Of a stretch of 64,000 nucleotides of DNA, positions 35,525 through 44,885 are shown in pieces. The position numbers were made by a program, and so were the translations under genes. The stretch's first letter is position 1, and each line of letters begins with the position of its first letter. Source of the DNA: Viridibacterium sp047600765 (lineage in GTDB: Bacteria; Pseudomonadota; Gammaproteobacteria; Burkholderiales; Rhodocyclaceae); contig JASGKF010000002.1 in assembly GCA_047600765.1 (NCBI GenBank), forward strand, positions 1,116,001 through 1,180,000. Direction: 5' to 3'. The notes below the pieces were generated by a model. It ran no database searches and was not told the DNA's origin. It saw only the letters and a program-made list of their open reading frames with translations.

Positions 35525-36360
35525 GCGACGGTAGCGCCAAGCTCTCTCCGCTCGGCAAGGCCACCGCCTACCGCGAAACCTACGCGCCGGAGCTGCTGTT
35601 TCCCATCCCGCGCAGCGAGAAGCGGGCAGAGCTGGGCATTGTCGAAACGGAGTTACCCTTTGTGGGCCATGATTCGTGGAACGCTTACGAGCTTTCCTGG
35701 CTCAACCCGCGCGGCAAGCCTGTCGTGGCGCTGGCCGAGTTCCGCGTGCCAGCGACGACACCACGCCTGATCGAATCCAAGTCGCTCAAGCTCTATCTCA
35801 ATAGCTTCAACCAGACCGTCGTTGACAGCCTGACCGAGGTGCAGATACGTATTGCACGCGATCTAAGCGCTGCCGCTGGTGGGGCAGTGCAGGTTCAGTT
35901 GGTGGATATACGAGAGGCGAGCCGCAACTTTGCCGTGCCGGACGGCATCTGCCTTGATGATCTGGATGTCGCCATCGACCGCTATTCCCCGCAACCACAG
36001 TTGCTGCGGGCCGACGCCGTGCAAACCGTGGCCGACGAAACCCTGTACTCCCACCTTCTCAAATCCAACTGCCTCGTGACCGGCCAGCCGGACTGGGGGA
36101 TGCTGGCTGTGCGCTACAGCGGCGCGGCCATCGACCGTGACGCGCTGCTGCGTTACCTGGTCTCCTTCCGCCAGCACAATGAATTCCACGAACAATGCGT
36201 CGAGCGCATCTTCTGCGACCTGCAGCGCCAGTGCGGGCCGACGCGGCTGGCCGTATGGGCGCGCTACACGCGGCGCGGCGGACTGGACATCAATCCCCTG
36301 CGGGCCAGCGATCAGGACTGGCTGGAGGGGTGCAGGCCGGCGGCGGAGTTGCGCCAGTAG
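35521..36360 (+). CDS. queF: NADPH-dependent 7-cyano-7-deazaguanine reductase QueF
   Basis: QueF reduces preQ0 to preQ1 in queuosine synthesis for tRNA. This 279-aa form is the long (type II, E. coli-like) version. It has ESKSLKLYLNSFNQ, which binds NADPH in this family, and LKSNCLVTGQPDW with nucleophile Cys184 and Asp191. FHEQCVERIFCDL is also conserved. The open frame extends well upstream inside the peptidase gene, but the ATG at 35521 overlaps the peptidase stop and gives the normal length. A terminator follows. Confidence 0.93.
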   Translation: MSDGSAKLSPLGKATAYRETYAPELLFPIPRSEKRAELGIVETELPFVGHDSWNAYELSWLNPRGKPVVALAEFRVPATTPRLIESKSLKLYLNSFNQTVVDSLTEVQIRIARDLSAAAGGAVQVQLVDIREASRNFAVPDGICLDDLDVAIDRYSPQPQLLRADAVQTVADETLYSHLLKSNCLVTGQPDWGMLAVRYSGAAIDRDALLRYLVSFRQHNEFHEQCVERIFCDLQRQCGPTRLAVWARYTRRGGLDINPLRASDQDWLEGCRPAAELRQ

Positions 36361-36375
36361 GCCGCGGCGTCAACG

Positions 36376-36410
36376 AAAAACGCCAAGGGCAGAACCCTTG
36401 GCGTTCTTGT
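36376..36410. terminator. Bidirectional terminator between queF and tRNA-Thr
   Basis: A 9-bp stem CGCCAAGGG/CCCTTGGCG with loop CAGAA. On the minus strand it is followed by TTTTT (for tRNA-Thr), on the plus strand by TTCTTGT (for queF). Confidence 0.8.
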
Positions 36411-36411
36411 C

Positions 36412-36487
<76 letters not shown>

Positions 36488-37020
36488 GAGGAGCGCGGAT
36501 TCTACATGCAACCCGTGACTCGATCAACGGAAAACCAGCCGGTTCCCGTGTCTGCTTCCTGCTCACCCAAAGCAGCTGTTTACTATTATGGTTCTGCCTT
36601 GCAGACCATCTTTGCCCTGACGCGTCTCGCGCTGTGGTTGACGGTAGGGCGGGGGAGCTTGGTCAGGCCCCGCGCGGGTTTCAGATCGGCCGTTGCCGTC
36701 CATGGCGGATAAGCGACCTTCCGTCCAGCGCCACTGGGGCCTGTGTCACATTTGCCGAATTTGACGGCTAAGAAGCAGGTGTGGACGTGTTATAGAAAAG
36801 CTGGGTACCGGCGGCTGTGGGGCTTCCGGACACCCTTGAAACTCTCCGATGACGCCGCTTGTCGTCCTTGTCCTCGGAAAAGTTGCGCTGATAAGCCGAC
36901 AGTCAGCGTCTGTCCGGTGGTCCGGGCAGCAGAAAGTCGGACGGCTATACTCCGGAACACATAAAACAGCGAATCCACAGGGTTTGTGGCCTTGTGGATC
37001 TTGCGGAAAAGGTGGATCAA
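36488..37020 (+). other. 533-bp gap before the pilin operon
   Basis: I see no credible gene here. It should hold the promoter and leader of the type IV pilin operon. A TATACT hexamer at 36946-36951 is a possible -10 without a good -35. A ggaaaaggtgg ribosome site lies just before 37021. A short CCACAGGGTTTGTGG hairpin is at about 36976. Nothing else is recognised. Confidence 0.4.
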
Positions 37021-37548
37021 ATGACGCTGCAGTCACTCTGTCGCCGCGCTCGACGCGGTGCGACCTTCGCTCGCCAATCCGGTTTCACGCTCATCGAGAT
37101 CATGATCGTCGTTGCGATCATCGGCATTCTCGCCGCCTTCGCTATTCCTGCGTATCAAGACTACGTGACACGTGGCCGCGTTATCGACGCTACCAACGAG
37201 TTGTCGGGGCTGGCCACACGCTTGGAACAGAGCTATCAGGACAACCGTACTTACGCCTCGGCAACGACTGGTATCTATCCCTGTGATGCATCTCAGCTCA
37301 CTACGATTAATTCGCGTCTGGCCAAATCTGCTTTCACTGTCACTTGTAATGGTGCCGGTGGTGCCGGGTCTCCCGACGCGACGAATTTCGTGCTTATTGC
37401 AAACGGCACCGGAATCAGCGTCGGCTTCCAGTTTCGTATCAACCAGGATGGCCTGCGTACGACGACCGGTTTGCCGGTCAAATGGGGTACTGCTTCCGTC
37501 GGGTCCCCGATTAATTGCTGGGTGACCGCAAAGGGCGGCTCATGCTGA
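37021..37548 (+). CDS. Type IV pilin (PilE-like)
   Basis: A 175-aa prepilin with a 21-residue leader cut between Gly21 and Phe22: G-FTLIEIMIVVAIIGILAA, with Glu at mature position 5. The hydrophobic helix runs on into a soluble head with cysteines near the middle (YPCDAS, VTCNG) and the end (NCWVTAKGGSC), likely disulfide loops. It could be the major pilin or a PilE-type minor pilin; position at the head of the minor pilin operon favours the latter. The ATG at 37021 has a ribosome site; an in-frame ATG at 36994 is less likely. Confidence 0.85.
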   Translation: MTLQSLCRRARRGATFARQSGFTLIEIMIVVAIIGILAAFAIPAYQDYVTRGRVIDATNELSGLATRLEQSYQDNRTYASATTGIYPCDASQLTTINSRLAKSAFTVTCNGAGGAGSPDATNFVLIANGTGISVGFQFRINQDGLRTTTGLPVKWGTASVGSPINCWVTAKGGSC

Positions 37549-38177
37549 GCAAGCGCTTTCAGCGGGGTTTCTCGCTGGTTGAACTCATCGTGGTCGTGGC
37601 CATCATGGGGCTGCTTGCGGCCTTGGCGGGTCCGGAGCTGGCAGCGTGGATTGCCAACTCGCGCGTGCGCAGTGTGGCAGAGGCGCTACAAAACGATCTG
37701 CGCAAAGCCCAGGCCGAAGCGATGCGGCGCAACCACCAGGTCGCTTTTGTCCTGACAGATAACCAACCTGTTGCGGCGAATGTGTCATCTGTCGCGGCGG
37801 ATGCGGCAGGGCGCAACTGGCTGCTGCGGGTTGTGGCGACGGACGCAGTCGTGAATGAGCAGGCGACGGCAGCCACCATTGGCGGCAGCTATTTCGTCAA
37901 GGGCGACACTATTGGTCGGCAGTTGGATATCACTGTCAAGGCCACGAATGCCATGCTGTGTTTCAACTCCATGGGGCGCCTCTCACAAAACGTCCAGAAT
38001 ACGCTGGATGGATTGGCGCTGACTTGTGCCGTGCCGACGGCTGCAGCCCCGGTGCAGTTCGATATAGCCAAGACCGGGGCTGATCGTCCGCTGCGCGTTA
38101 CTGTTTCCCTGGCAGGGCAGGTCCGCATGTGCGATCCATCCAAAACGCTTTCAGCGACCAAGCCCGATGGCTGTTAG
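37542..38177 (+). CDS. Minor pilin FimT/FimU (GspH family)
   Basis: A 211-aa pseudopilin with a short 9-residue leader: RG-FSLVELIVVVAIMGLLAA. WIANSRVRSVAEALQNDLRKAQAEAM is the conserved N-terminal helix of FimT/GspH proteins, and GRLSQ and the late LRVTVSLAGQVRMC fit the GspH head. Minor pilins of this class help start pilus assembly. It overlaps the pilE-like stop by 7 bp. Confidence 0.85.
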   Translation: MLSKRFQRGFSLVELIVVVAIMGLLAALAGPELAAWIANSRVRSVAEALQNDLRKAQAEAMRRNHQVAFVLTDNQPVAANVSSVAADAAGRNWLLRVVATDAVVNEQATAATIGGSYFVKGDTIGRQLDITVKATNAMLCFNSMGRLSQNVQNTLDGLALTCAVPTAAAPVQFDIAKTGADRPLRVTVSLAGQVRMCDPSKTLSATKPDGC

Positions 38178-38187
38178 GAGAGGCGAG

Positions 38188-38694
38188 ATGTCATTGAATA
38201 CCGTTGTATCTGCGCAGACCGTGGCGAGAAAAGTCGTCCGTCGTTCCTCAGGAGCGCGTCGTGAGTCCGGTGTCGCCTTGCTGGAGGCTCTGATTGCCAT
38301 CCTTCTGTTTTCGGTCGGCATTCTCGGCATGGTTGCATTGCAGGCTCGTGCTTCACAAATTTCCGTGAACTCTGAGGATCGAGCGCTCGCTGCGATGCTT
38401 GCCAACGAGATGGTGGCCGAGATGTGGGCGCAGAACTCCGTAACGGCCAGCACGAGTGGCTGGCAGTCCCGTATCGCTGCGAGCAAGTTGCCTTCCGCCC
38501 AAGGCCTTGTGACAAAGGACAGCTGTGGTAACACGGAGGTGACTGTCGCGTGGACTGCAATCAATCGCGCGGCCAATGCCTCTGCGGCGGCCAGTGCGGC
38601 AGCGTCGTCTGCCAGTAGCGGTTGCACCACGGGCGTGGTGAAGCCGGCTGGTGCCAACAGCATCTTCACGACCAAAGTGGTGATTCCGTCATGA
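38188..38694 (+). CDS. pilV: Minor pilin PilV
   Basis: A 168-aa minor pilin. After an N-terminal basic leader it has ESG-VALLEALIAILLFSVGILG, with Glu at position +5, the PilV-type segment followed by ALQARA. A Ser/Ala tract occupies 38578-38622 in the gene (NASAAASAAASSASSG), unlike usual PilV heads. An AGGAGAGG site precedes the ATG at 38188; an ATG at 38167 is also in frame. Confidence 0.82.
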   Translation: MSLNTVVSAQTVARKVVRRSSGARRESGVALLEALIAILLFSVGILGMVALQARASQISVNSEDRALAAMLANEMVAEMWAQNSVTASTSGWQSRIAASKLPSAQGLVTKDSCGNTEVTVAWTAINRAANASAAASAAASSASSGCTTGVVKPAGANSIFTTKVVIPS

Positions 38695-40028
38695 AGCCCC
38701 GCATGCCTTCTTCCTGTTCTATGCATGGACGTCATGCCGGCATGACACTGATCGAACTGCTGGTGGCGATGATCATCGGAGTCGTGGTTTCGCTAGCGAT
38801 CTTTGCGGTGTTGTCCGCATCCGAGGGACGTAAACGCACGACGACTTCGGTCAATGACATCAATCAGGCCGGCAACTACAGCATGTATGTTGTTGAGAAG
38901 TTGCTGCGTAGCGCGGGTTCTGGTTACGCCTCGGGGGTCACCATCAGCGGTTTTCCGACGGCTTATCCGTTCGGTTGTACTGTCTATGGCAAGAATGCTT
39001 CTGGCCAGGTCTTGCCGGTACCGTCTGCCTTGCCCGCGCCTTTTGCATCGCTGGATTCCGGTACGGGTACCAAAGGGCTGTTTCGTCTGGCCCCGGTATT
39101 GATCATTCCCGGCGGCACCACGCCCGCTATCAGTGGTGGCAAATCGGACGTTCTGGTCATCATGGCTGGCTCTGGTGGCGGGGCGCAGGTGGCAACCAAC
39201 TTCAGTAATTTTCCGACGGCGTCGTCGTTGTTGCTGAGCAATGTGATTGATTTTGCGGCCAATGACATCGTTCTTGTTTCTGACGCGCAGGGCAAGTCTA
39301 CCGGTGAGCGTCAAGACTGCATGATCGGGCAGGTTGCTTCCGCAGCGGGTACAACGCTGAATCTTGGCGGAATTTACAACGCGGGCACAATTGGTACAGC
39401 CACGATTACGAATTACTCGGATCAATCCGGCGTATTCAACTTGGGCAACATTGGCAATTCGGTGTTCAATCCGCCGACCTTTGCAGTGCTGGGGGTGGGT
39501 GACAACAACACCTTGTATTCCTATGACCTGATCAAAACGACTACCGATCCGTTAGTACCAGTTGCGGATGGCGTGTTCGAGATGCATGCGCGGTATGGCA
39601 TTGATACTTCCGGCGATGGCACGATCGATCAGTGGATCGCTCCTGACGTGACCACAGGGGACTACACGATTACCAATCTCATGGCCGGGACCGAAAAAGC
39701 CTCGGATTCAATCCGTCGCATCAAGGCTGTCCGGGTCGGCTTGATCCTGCGAACCTCCCTGCCGGAAAAAACCGATGCATCGGCGGGTGTCTTTGTTGCA
39801 GAAAACCAGGTGCAGATGTTCAAGGATCTCGCGACGTATTCGGCATCGTCGTCTGCCGCTTCCTCTGCTGCCAGCAGTGGCGCGTCCAGCGCGTCTTCAA
39901 GCGCGGCTACTGCTTGTGCCGCTTCGAAGACGGGTGACCTGATCTTTACTCGTTGCCTGACGGATACAGAGCGTGCTTATCGGTATCGCGTCATCGAGAC
40001 AACCATCCCCTTGCGGAACATGCTCTGA
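38691..40028 (+). CDS. pilW: Minor pilin PilW
   Basis: A 445-aa PilW-family protein. The prepilin segment is HAG-MTLIELLVAMIIGVVVSLA (Glu +5). The large head includes RRIKAVRVGLILRTS, typical of the conserved C-terminal PilW region. A long Ser/Ala tract (39840-39920) precedes the end of the protein. The start overlaps pilV (ATGA). PilW helps prime pilus assembly and carry PilY1 to the tip. Confidence 0.85.
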   Translation: MKPRMPSSCSMHGRHAGMTLIELLVAMIIGVVVSLAIFAVLSASEGRKRTTTSVNDINQAGNYSMYVVEKLLRSAGSGYASGVTISGFPTAYPFGCTVYGKNASGQVLPVPSALPAPFASLDSGTGTKGLFRLAPVLIIPGGTTPAISGGKSDVLVIMAGSGGGAQVATNFSNFPTASSLLLSNVIDFAANDIVLVSDAQGKSTGERQDCMIGQVASAAGTTLNLGGIYNAGTIGTATITNYSDQSGVFNLGNIGNSVFNPPTFAVLGVGDNNTLYSYDLIKTTTDPLVPVADGVFEMHARYGIDTSGDGTIDQWIAPDVTTGDYTITNLMAGTEKASDSIRRIKAVRVGLILRTSLPEKTDASAGVFVAENQVQMFKDLATYSASSSAASSAASSGASSASSSAATACAASKTGDLIFTRCLTDTERAYRYRVIETTIPLRNML

Positions 40029-40048
40029 GGATCCTCAAGAGGCACGCC

Positions 40049-40678
40049 ATGAAAACGAACCCCAAGACCCTGGCCACCGCAGTACGCGTACGTCGTGCCG
40101 GCTCGCAACGTGGTATCACGATCATCATTGCCCTTGTGGCAATGCTGATTCTGCTGTTCTCCGGGATGGCGTTGTTGCGCTCCTTCGACTCCACGTTGGC
40201 GCTCTCTGGCAACATGGCTTTCAAGCGCGACCTCGTCAATCAGGGCGAGCGCGGAATGCAAAGCGTCTGGACAATGCTCAAGACGACAACGTTGGTGGAT
40301 GCAGCAACCCGCCAGAATTCGGTCAAGGCTAGCAACTATTCGGCCATTCGCTTGACGACAGATGCCAAAGGCATTCCGTTTGAGTTGTTAGGCGATGATA
40401 CAAAATTCGCCACAGTGGGAACGGTCTCGAACGATATCGTCAACACGACATCCAGCGTGACGATCCGTTATCTCATTGACCGTCTGTGTACGAGCGTGGG
40501 GGAAGCGATCGAGACCAACTGCGCCATGTCGGCAGCAGCTACCTCCGTAACCGGCGGCTCAGATTACCTGGGTAACAAGCGTGCTGGCTCTGAGGCCAAC
40601 GCTATCTACCGTATTTCTGTTCGTGTTATCGGCCCCCGTGGAACGGTGACCTATCTCCAGTCCAACGTGGCACTTTAG
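40049..40678 (+). CDS. pilX: Minor pilin PilX
   Basis: A 209-aa PilX-type protein: basic leader, then RG-ITIIIALVAMLILLFSGMALLRS, which lacks Glu at +5 as is usual in this class, and an EANAIYRISVRVIGPRGTVTYLQS C-terminal strand typical of PilX. An AAGAGG site precedes the ATG at 40049. Confidence 0.82.
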   Translation: MKTNPKTLATAVRVRRAGSQRGITIIIALVAMLILLFSGMALLRSFDSTLALSGNMAFKRDLVNQGERGMQSVWTMLKTTTLVDAATRQNSVKASNYSAIRLTTDAKGIPFELLGDDTKFATVGTVSNDIVNTTSSVTIRYLIDRLCTSVGEAIETNCAMSAAATSVTGGSDYLGNKRAGSEANAIYRISVRVIGPRGTVTYLQSNVAL

Positions 40679-40724
40679 GCCGTGCAGTACCAGCCCGCTC
40701 GTGTGCTGGCAAAGGAGTGTTGAA

Positions 40725-43700
40725 ATGAGCAATTCCCAACTCAGCAAACGTGTTGTATCCGTAATGCGCAATCTTGGCACTGCCTTGCTGACAGCTTTAT
40801 CTTGTTGGAGCGGAACAGCCCAGGCGCAGACCGCGGTAGATCTGGCCGACGTGCCGGTGTTTTCGACCGTTGCAGTGCCGGGCAATCTGATTCTGGCGCT
40901 GTCGGTCGAATTTCCGACCGCGAGTACTCCAGCATACTTTAGTTCTATTGCCTACAACACCAGCTCGTCGTCAAGTTCAGCCGGTGCCGTCTTGTCACCC
41001 TATGTCGGATATTTTGATCCATACAAATGCTACGAATACATTTACAACTCGACAACGCCTGACGCCAGTTACTTCACGCCGCGTACTGCGGTGAGCAGTG
41101 CGTTTGGTTGCACCCAATCGAGTACCTTGCCGTTGTGGAGTGGCAATTACCTCAACTGGGCGACCATGCAGACACTGGACGTCTATCGTTGGGCCTTGAC
41201 GGGTGGTGCTCGCGGTACCTATTCGAACGACGATACGACGACTTCGACCATCATCCAGAAGACGCGTCACTCGGGGCAGGGGGCGGGTTATTTTCCTGAC
41301 AAGGACATTACGACTGGCATTACTTCCGCAACACCGTTTCCGACGGCCTGGGGGACGGTACGTATGCAGGCCAACGCTGGCACGGGTTGGGCGGTCTACT
41401 TCTTCAAACCGGGTGGCGCGACTGTCACCGACTACAACGGGCATAACGCTGCGTTGGGGGGTACCGACCCCAAGTACCCCAGTACGGCGGCCAAGTATCG
41501 TGTATGGATCCGGGTCAAGGTTTGCGATGGTTCGAGTGGCTTGTCTCTGGAGGCGAACTGCGTCAAGTACGGTAGTTACTACAAGCCTGAAGGGCTGATG
41601 CAGCAGTACTCCATGAAGCTCCGCTATTCGGCGTTCGGTTACCTGAATGACGACAGCTCTACGCGTGATGGTGGTGTCATGCGTGCCCGCATGAAATATG
41701 TTGGCCCGAAGAAACCGGTGTCGGGTTCTACGTCGGTAACAAATTCCGTACGGGAATGGAGTGAGACGGATGGTACCTATGTAAAGAATCCGGATCCCAC
41801 CGATGCAACCAGTACCACTTCAGCGACTGCTGCTGCCGGTTATTCCTTCACTATCAATGACAGTGGTGTACTTAACTACCTCAACAAGTTTGGTACGGTC
41901 GAGACGGGTAACTACAAGTCCTACGATCCGGTGAGTGAGCTGTATTACGCGGCATCCCGCTATTTCCGCAACAAGGGGAATGTGCCTGAATACACCAGCC
42001 TGACAGGAGCGGGCAGCCTGGCGAACCTGAAGCGTTGGGTCGATGGTTTCCCGGTCATCACTTCGTGGGACGATCCGATCGAGCACGCCTGCCAGAAGAA
42101 CTTCATTCTGGGGATCGGCGATATCTACACCTGGCTGGACGGCAACCTTTATACCTCCACGCTTCTTGGCGGGCAGCCTGCCATGCCGGCCTCGGTTTCT
42201 GCCGACAAGGATATCGACATTACTAAAGCCACCAATATGGTCGGCGCTCTGGAAGGCAAGGGTGCGCTCGGAACGTCCTACAAGGGCGGTCGCAACGACA
42301 CTTGGTTCATTGCTGGCATGGCCTACCACATGCATACCAATGACATTCGCCCTGATCTGAGCGGCTCCCAGACGGTTTCCAGCTACTGGCTGGACGTCAA
42401 AGAAAACCAGACTTACGAATCGAAAAACGTTTATTACCTTACGGCTAAGTATGGCGGCTTCAAGGTGCCCGATAAATATGAGCCGTACCCGACTGCCGTG
42501 ACTGCTTGGGGGGATGCACAGAAGCCTTGGTGGTATGGCACGACGGATGTAGTCGGTTCCGACCCTCGCCCTGACAACTACTTCGTTGCCGATCAGGGCA
42601 CGGCGATGGTCAAGAGCCTCAACGATGCATTCTTCAAGATGGGGGCGGAAGCCGGCACACAGGTTAGTACGGCTTTTACGGCGACCTCACCGCGTCAGAG
42701 CACGGGGTCGGTAAGCTATTCGACCAACTACACCCCGACAGGCTGGACAGGCCAGCTTCAAGCTTCGACGGTGACCTACTCGACCTCGACTGGTCAGCCG
42801 ACCTACGCGCTCAAGTGGGATGCCCGTGATGCACTGAACAGCCGTACGCCTACGAGCCGCATTATCGTGACCTGTTGCGACAACGCAGGTGCGGGGATTC
42901 CGTTCCAGGCCGCAGACCTGGCTGGTACCACATTCAGCCGTACCAACTATGCTTCGTTCTCCAGCGTGTCCGGGATTGGCGCTGCCACCTACACCCAGGC
43001 GGACTACGTCAGCTACCTGCGCGGTGACCGATCCAAGGAACAGAGCAGCGCTTCGTCCAGCGTGGCCAGCTCAGCATCGAGTTCGGCGAGTTCGTCCAGC
43101 TCGTCGAAGATCTTCCGCTATCGTCAGCATCTGCTGGGCGACATCGTGGGGTCGCAATCTACCGCAGTGGGCGCTCCAAACTATCCGTACTTCGAAACCA
43201 CGAATCCGGGTTACACAGGTTTCAAGCGCAAGTACAAGGACCGCATCACGGTTGTCTACGCTGGTGCAAACGACGGCATGTTGCACGCCTTCGACGGTCA
43301 GGTTTCGAGTGCCAGCAGTTCTTCTACTTCGAGTGGGTCCAGTTCGTCGTGTGGTTCTGGAGGCAAGTGCGGTTATGAGCTGTTCGCATATGTTCCCAGC
43401 TTCACCTACAACGGCAGTGGCGGTACGTCGTCTTCCGCACCATCTACCGGACTGGCCTCGCTGGGCTCGGCTACGGCCTTCTCACACCACTTCCTGGTTG
43501 ATGCAACGCCACAGTACTTCGATATCGACGTCAAGCGTGTCGGTACGACACCGAATGCCGTGCCGACCGAAAACGATTGGCGCAGCATCCTGGTTGGCGG
43601 TCTGGGTAAGGGGGGGAAGGGCTACTACGCGATTGACATCACCAACCCGTCGGACTGGACATCTGAGGCTACCGTGAAGGGTAAGGTACTGTGGGAGTTC

Positions 43701-44885
43701 CCGTCACCGTCTGATACGACGACGGTTGCTCGCATGGGTTACTCCTACGGCGCTGCGTCAGTCGTGAAGACCAAGAAGTACGGCTGGACGGTGGTCGTGA
43801 CCTCTGGGTACAACAACTCCGATGGCAAAGGCTACTTCTTCTTCATCAATCCGGTGAGCGGCACTCTGTTGGAAACCGTGACGGTGAGTGACACGGCCAC
43901 CGAGCCGCTGAATCTCTCCGGCCAGACTGTCTTTGTTCCGGACTACTCTGACTTCACGGGGGACGCGGTCTATGCTGGTGACCTGAAGGGGAATGTCTGG
44001 CGTGTCGACATCTCGGGTACGGGAACGTTCACGGCCGAGAAGTTTGCTGAACTGAGCAATTCCGGCACGACGGGCTCTTCGGTATCGTCTTCGTCAGCAT
44101 CGTCTGCGGCCAGTTCTGTCGCGGTGGTGGCTTCTGGCACGGCTTCGCGCCAGTCGATTACTGTGCGCCCGATGATTGAAGTTGATCCATCTACGTTGAA
44201 GCGTTATGTCATCGTCGGTACGGGGCGTTTGCTTGCGGACTCCGACATTACTTCGAACCAGATCCAGAGTTTGTACGCCATGATTGATGGCAAACAAGGT
44301 TTTGGCGACTTCAATAAACCGATTTCCTCGGCCCTGAAGCCCTCGGACCTGACGAAGAACACGGATCTGCTGACCGGTATTGGTAGTTCTCCCGCCAGTA
44401 ACAAGGGGTGGTACATCGATCTGACGACTACTTACATCGGTGCGTCGTCCAGTAGTGCTGCATCGTCGAGCAGTACATCAACGTCTTCATCGTCGTCAAG
44501 CAGCTCCACTTCCAGCACATCGTCTTCAGGCTTCGTGTATGCCCCGCGGGTGATTACCGAGATGACAGCCAATACGGGCATCGTAGCTGTGCCTGTGGAT
44601 CGTCCTAGTGGCGAGATCTGTGACATGAACGGGGACCACCTTGTGCTGGCGCTTGCACTTGGCACAGGGAAAAGTGTTCTGAAACACAATGTCACTGGCA
44701 ATACGGTTGTCTCATCAGGATGGATAGATGGGCTCTCCACCAATCTTGCCTTCATCAACGTAGGCGGAAAAATCAGGCTGCTGGTGGGGGATACCACAGC
44801 AACTGTGGTCAGTGTGAAGGGTGAGTTCGGTTCCGGTGCGGGTCTGCGGCGCCTGAACTGGCGTGAGGTTCCTGCTGTCGATTGA
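40725..44885 (+). CDS. pilY1: Type IV pilus tip adhesin PilY1
   Basis: A 1386-aa secreted protein: signal peptide ending AQAQ at about residue 35, then a large N-terminal region and a C-terminal beta-propeller with VVYAGANDGMLHAFDG, GLGKGGKGYYAIDITNP, and DAVYAGDLKGNVWRVD, the PilY1/Neisseria PilC hallmarks. PilY1 sits at the pilus tip and acts in adhesion and retraction control. At least five Ser-rich tracts interrupt it (about 40961-40985, 43043-43107, 43303-43361, 44074-44120, 44442-44529). It follows pilX by 46 bp with an AAAGGAG site. Confidence 0.92.
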   Translation: MSNSQLSKRVVSVMRNLGTALLTALSCWSGTAQAQTAVDLADVPVFSTVAVPGNLILALSVEFPTASTPAYFSSIAYNTSSSSSSAGAVLSPYVGYFDPYKCYEYIYNSTTPDASYFTPRTAVSSAFGCTQSSTLPLWSGNYLNWATMQTLDVYRWALTGGARGTYSNDDTTTSTIIQKTRHSGQGAGYFPDKDITTGITSATPFPTAWGTVRMQANAGTGWAVYFFKPGGATVTDYNGHNAALGGTDPKYPSTAAKYRVWIRVKVCDGSSGLSLEANCVKYGSYYKPEGLMQQYSMKLRYSAFGYLNDDSSTRDGGVMRARMKYVGPKKPVSGSTSVTNSVREWSETDGTYVKNPDPTDATSTTSATAAAGYSFTINDSGVLNYLNKFGTVETGNYKSYDPVSELYYAASRYFRNKGNVPEYTSLTGAGSLANLKRWVDGFPVITSWDDPIEHACQKNFILGIGDIYTWLDGNLYTSTLLGGQPAMPASVSADKDIDITKATNMVGALEGKGALGTSYKGGRNDTWFIAGMAYHMHTNDIRPDLSGSQTVSSYWLDVKENQTYESKNVYYLTAKYGGFKVPDKYEPYPTAVTAWGDAQKPWWYGTTDVVGSDPRPDNYFVADQGTAMVKSLNDAFFKMGAEAGTQVSTAFTATSPRQSTGSVSYSTNYTPTGWTGQLQASTVTYSTSTGQPTYALKWDARDALNSRTPTSRIIVTCCDNAGAGIPFQAADLAGTTFSRTNYASFSSVSGIGAATYTQADYVSYLRGDRSKEQSSASSSVASSASSSASSSSSSKIFRYRQHLLGDIVGSQSTAVGAPNYPYFETTNPGYTGFKRKYKDRITVVYAGANDGMLHAFDGQVSSASSSSTSSGSSSSCGSGGKCGYELFAYVPSFTYNGSGGTSSSAPSTGLASLGSATAFSHHFLVDATPQYFDIDVKRVGTTPNAVPTENDWRSILVGGLGKGGKGYYAIDITNPSDWTSEATVKGKVLWEFPSPSDTTTVARMGYSYGAASVVKTKKYGWTVVVTSGYNNSDGKGYFFFINPVSGTLLETVTVSDTATEPLNLSGQTVFVPDYSDFTGDAVYAGDLKGNVWRVDISGTGTFTAEKFAELSNSGTTGSSVSSSSASSAASSVAVVASGTASRQSITVRPMIEVDPSTLKRYVIVGTGRLLADSDITSNQIQSLYAMIDGKQGFGDFNKPISSALKPSDLTKNTDLLTGIGSSPASNKGWYIDLTTTYIGASSSSAASSSSTSTSSSSSSSSTSSTSSSGFVYAPRVITEMTANTGIVAVPVDRPSGEICDMNGDHLVLALALGTGKSVLKHNVTGNTVVSSGWIDGLSTNLAFINVGGKIRLLVGDTTATVVSVKGEFGSGAGLRRLNWREVPAVD

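Noticed and set aside
36488..37020. Short open frames in the gap before the pilin operon
   Set aside because: Frames of 60-96 codons on both strands lack ribosome sites and family resemblance.
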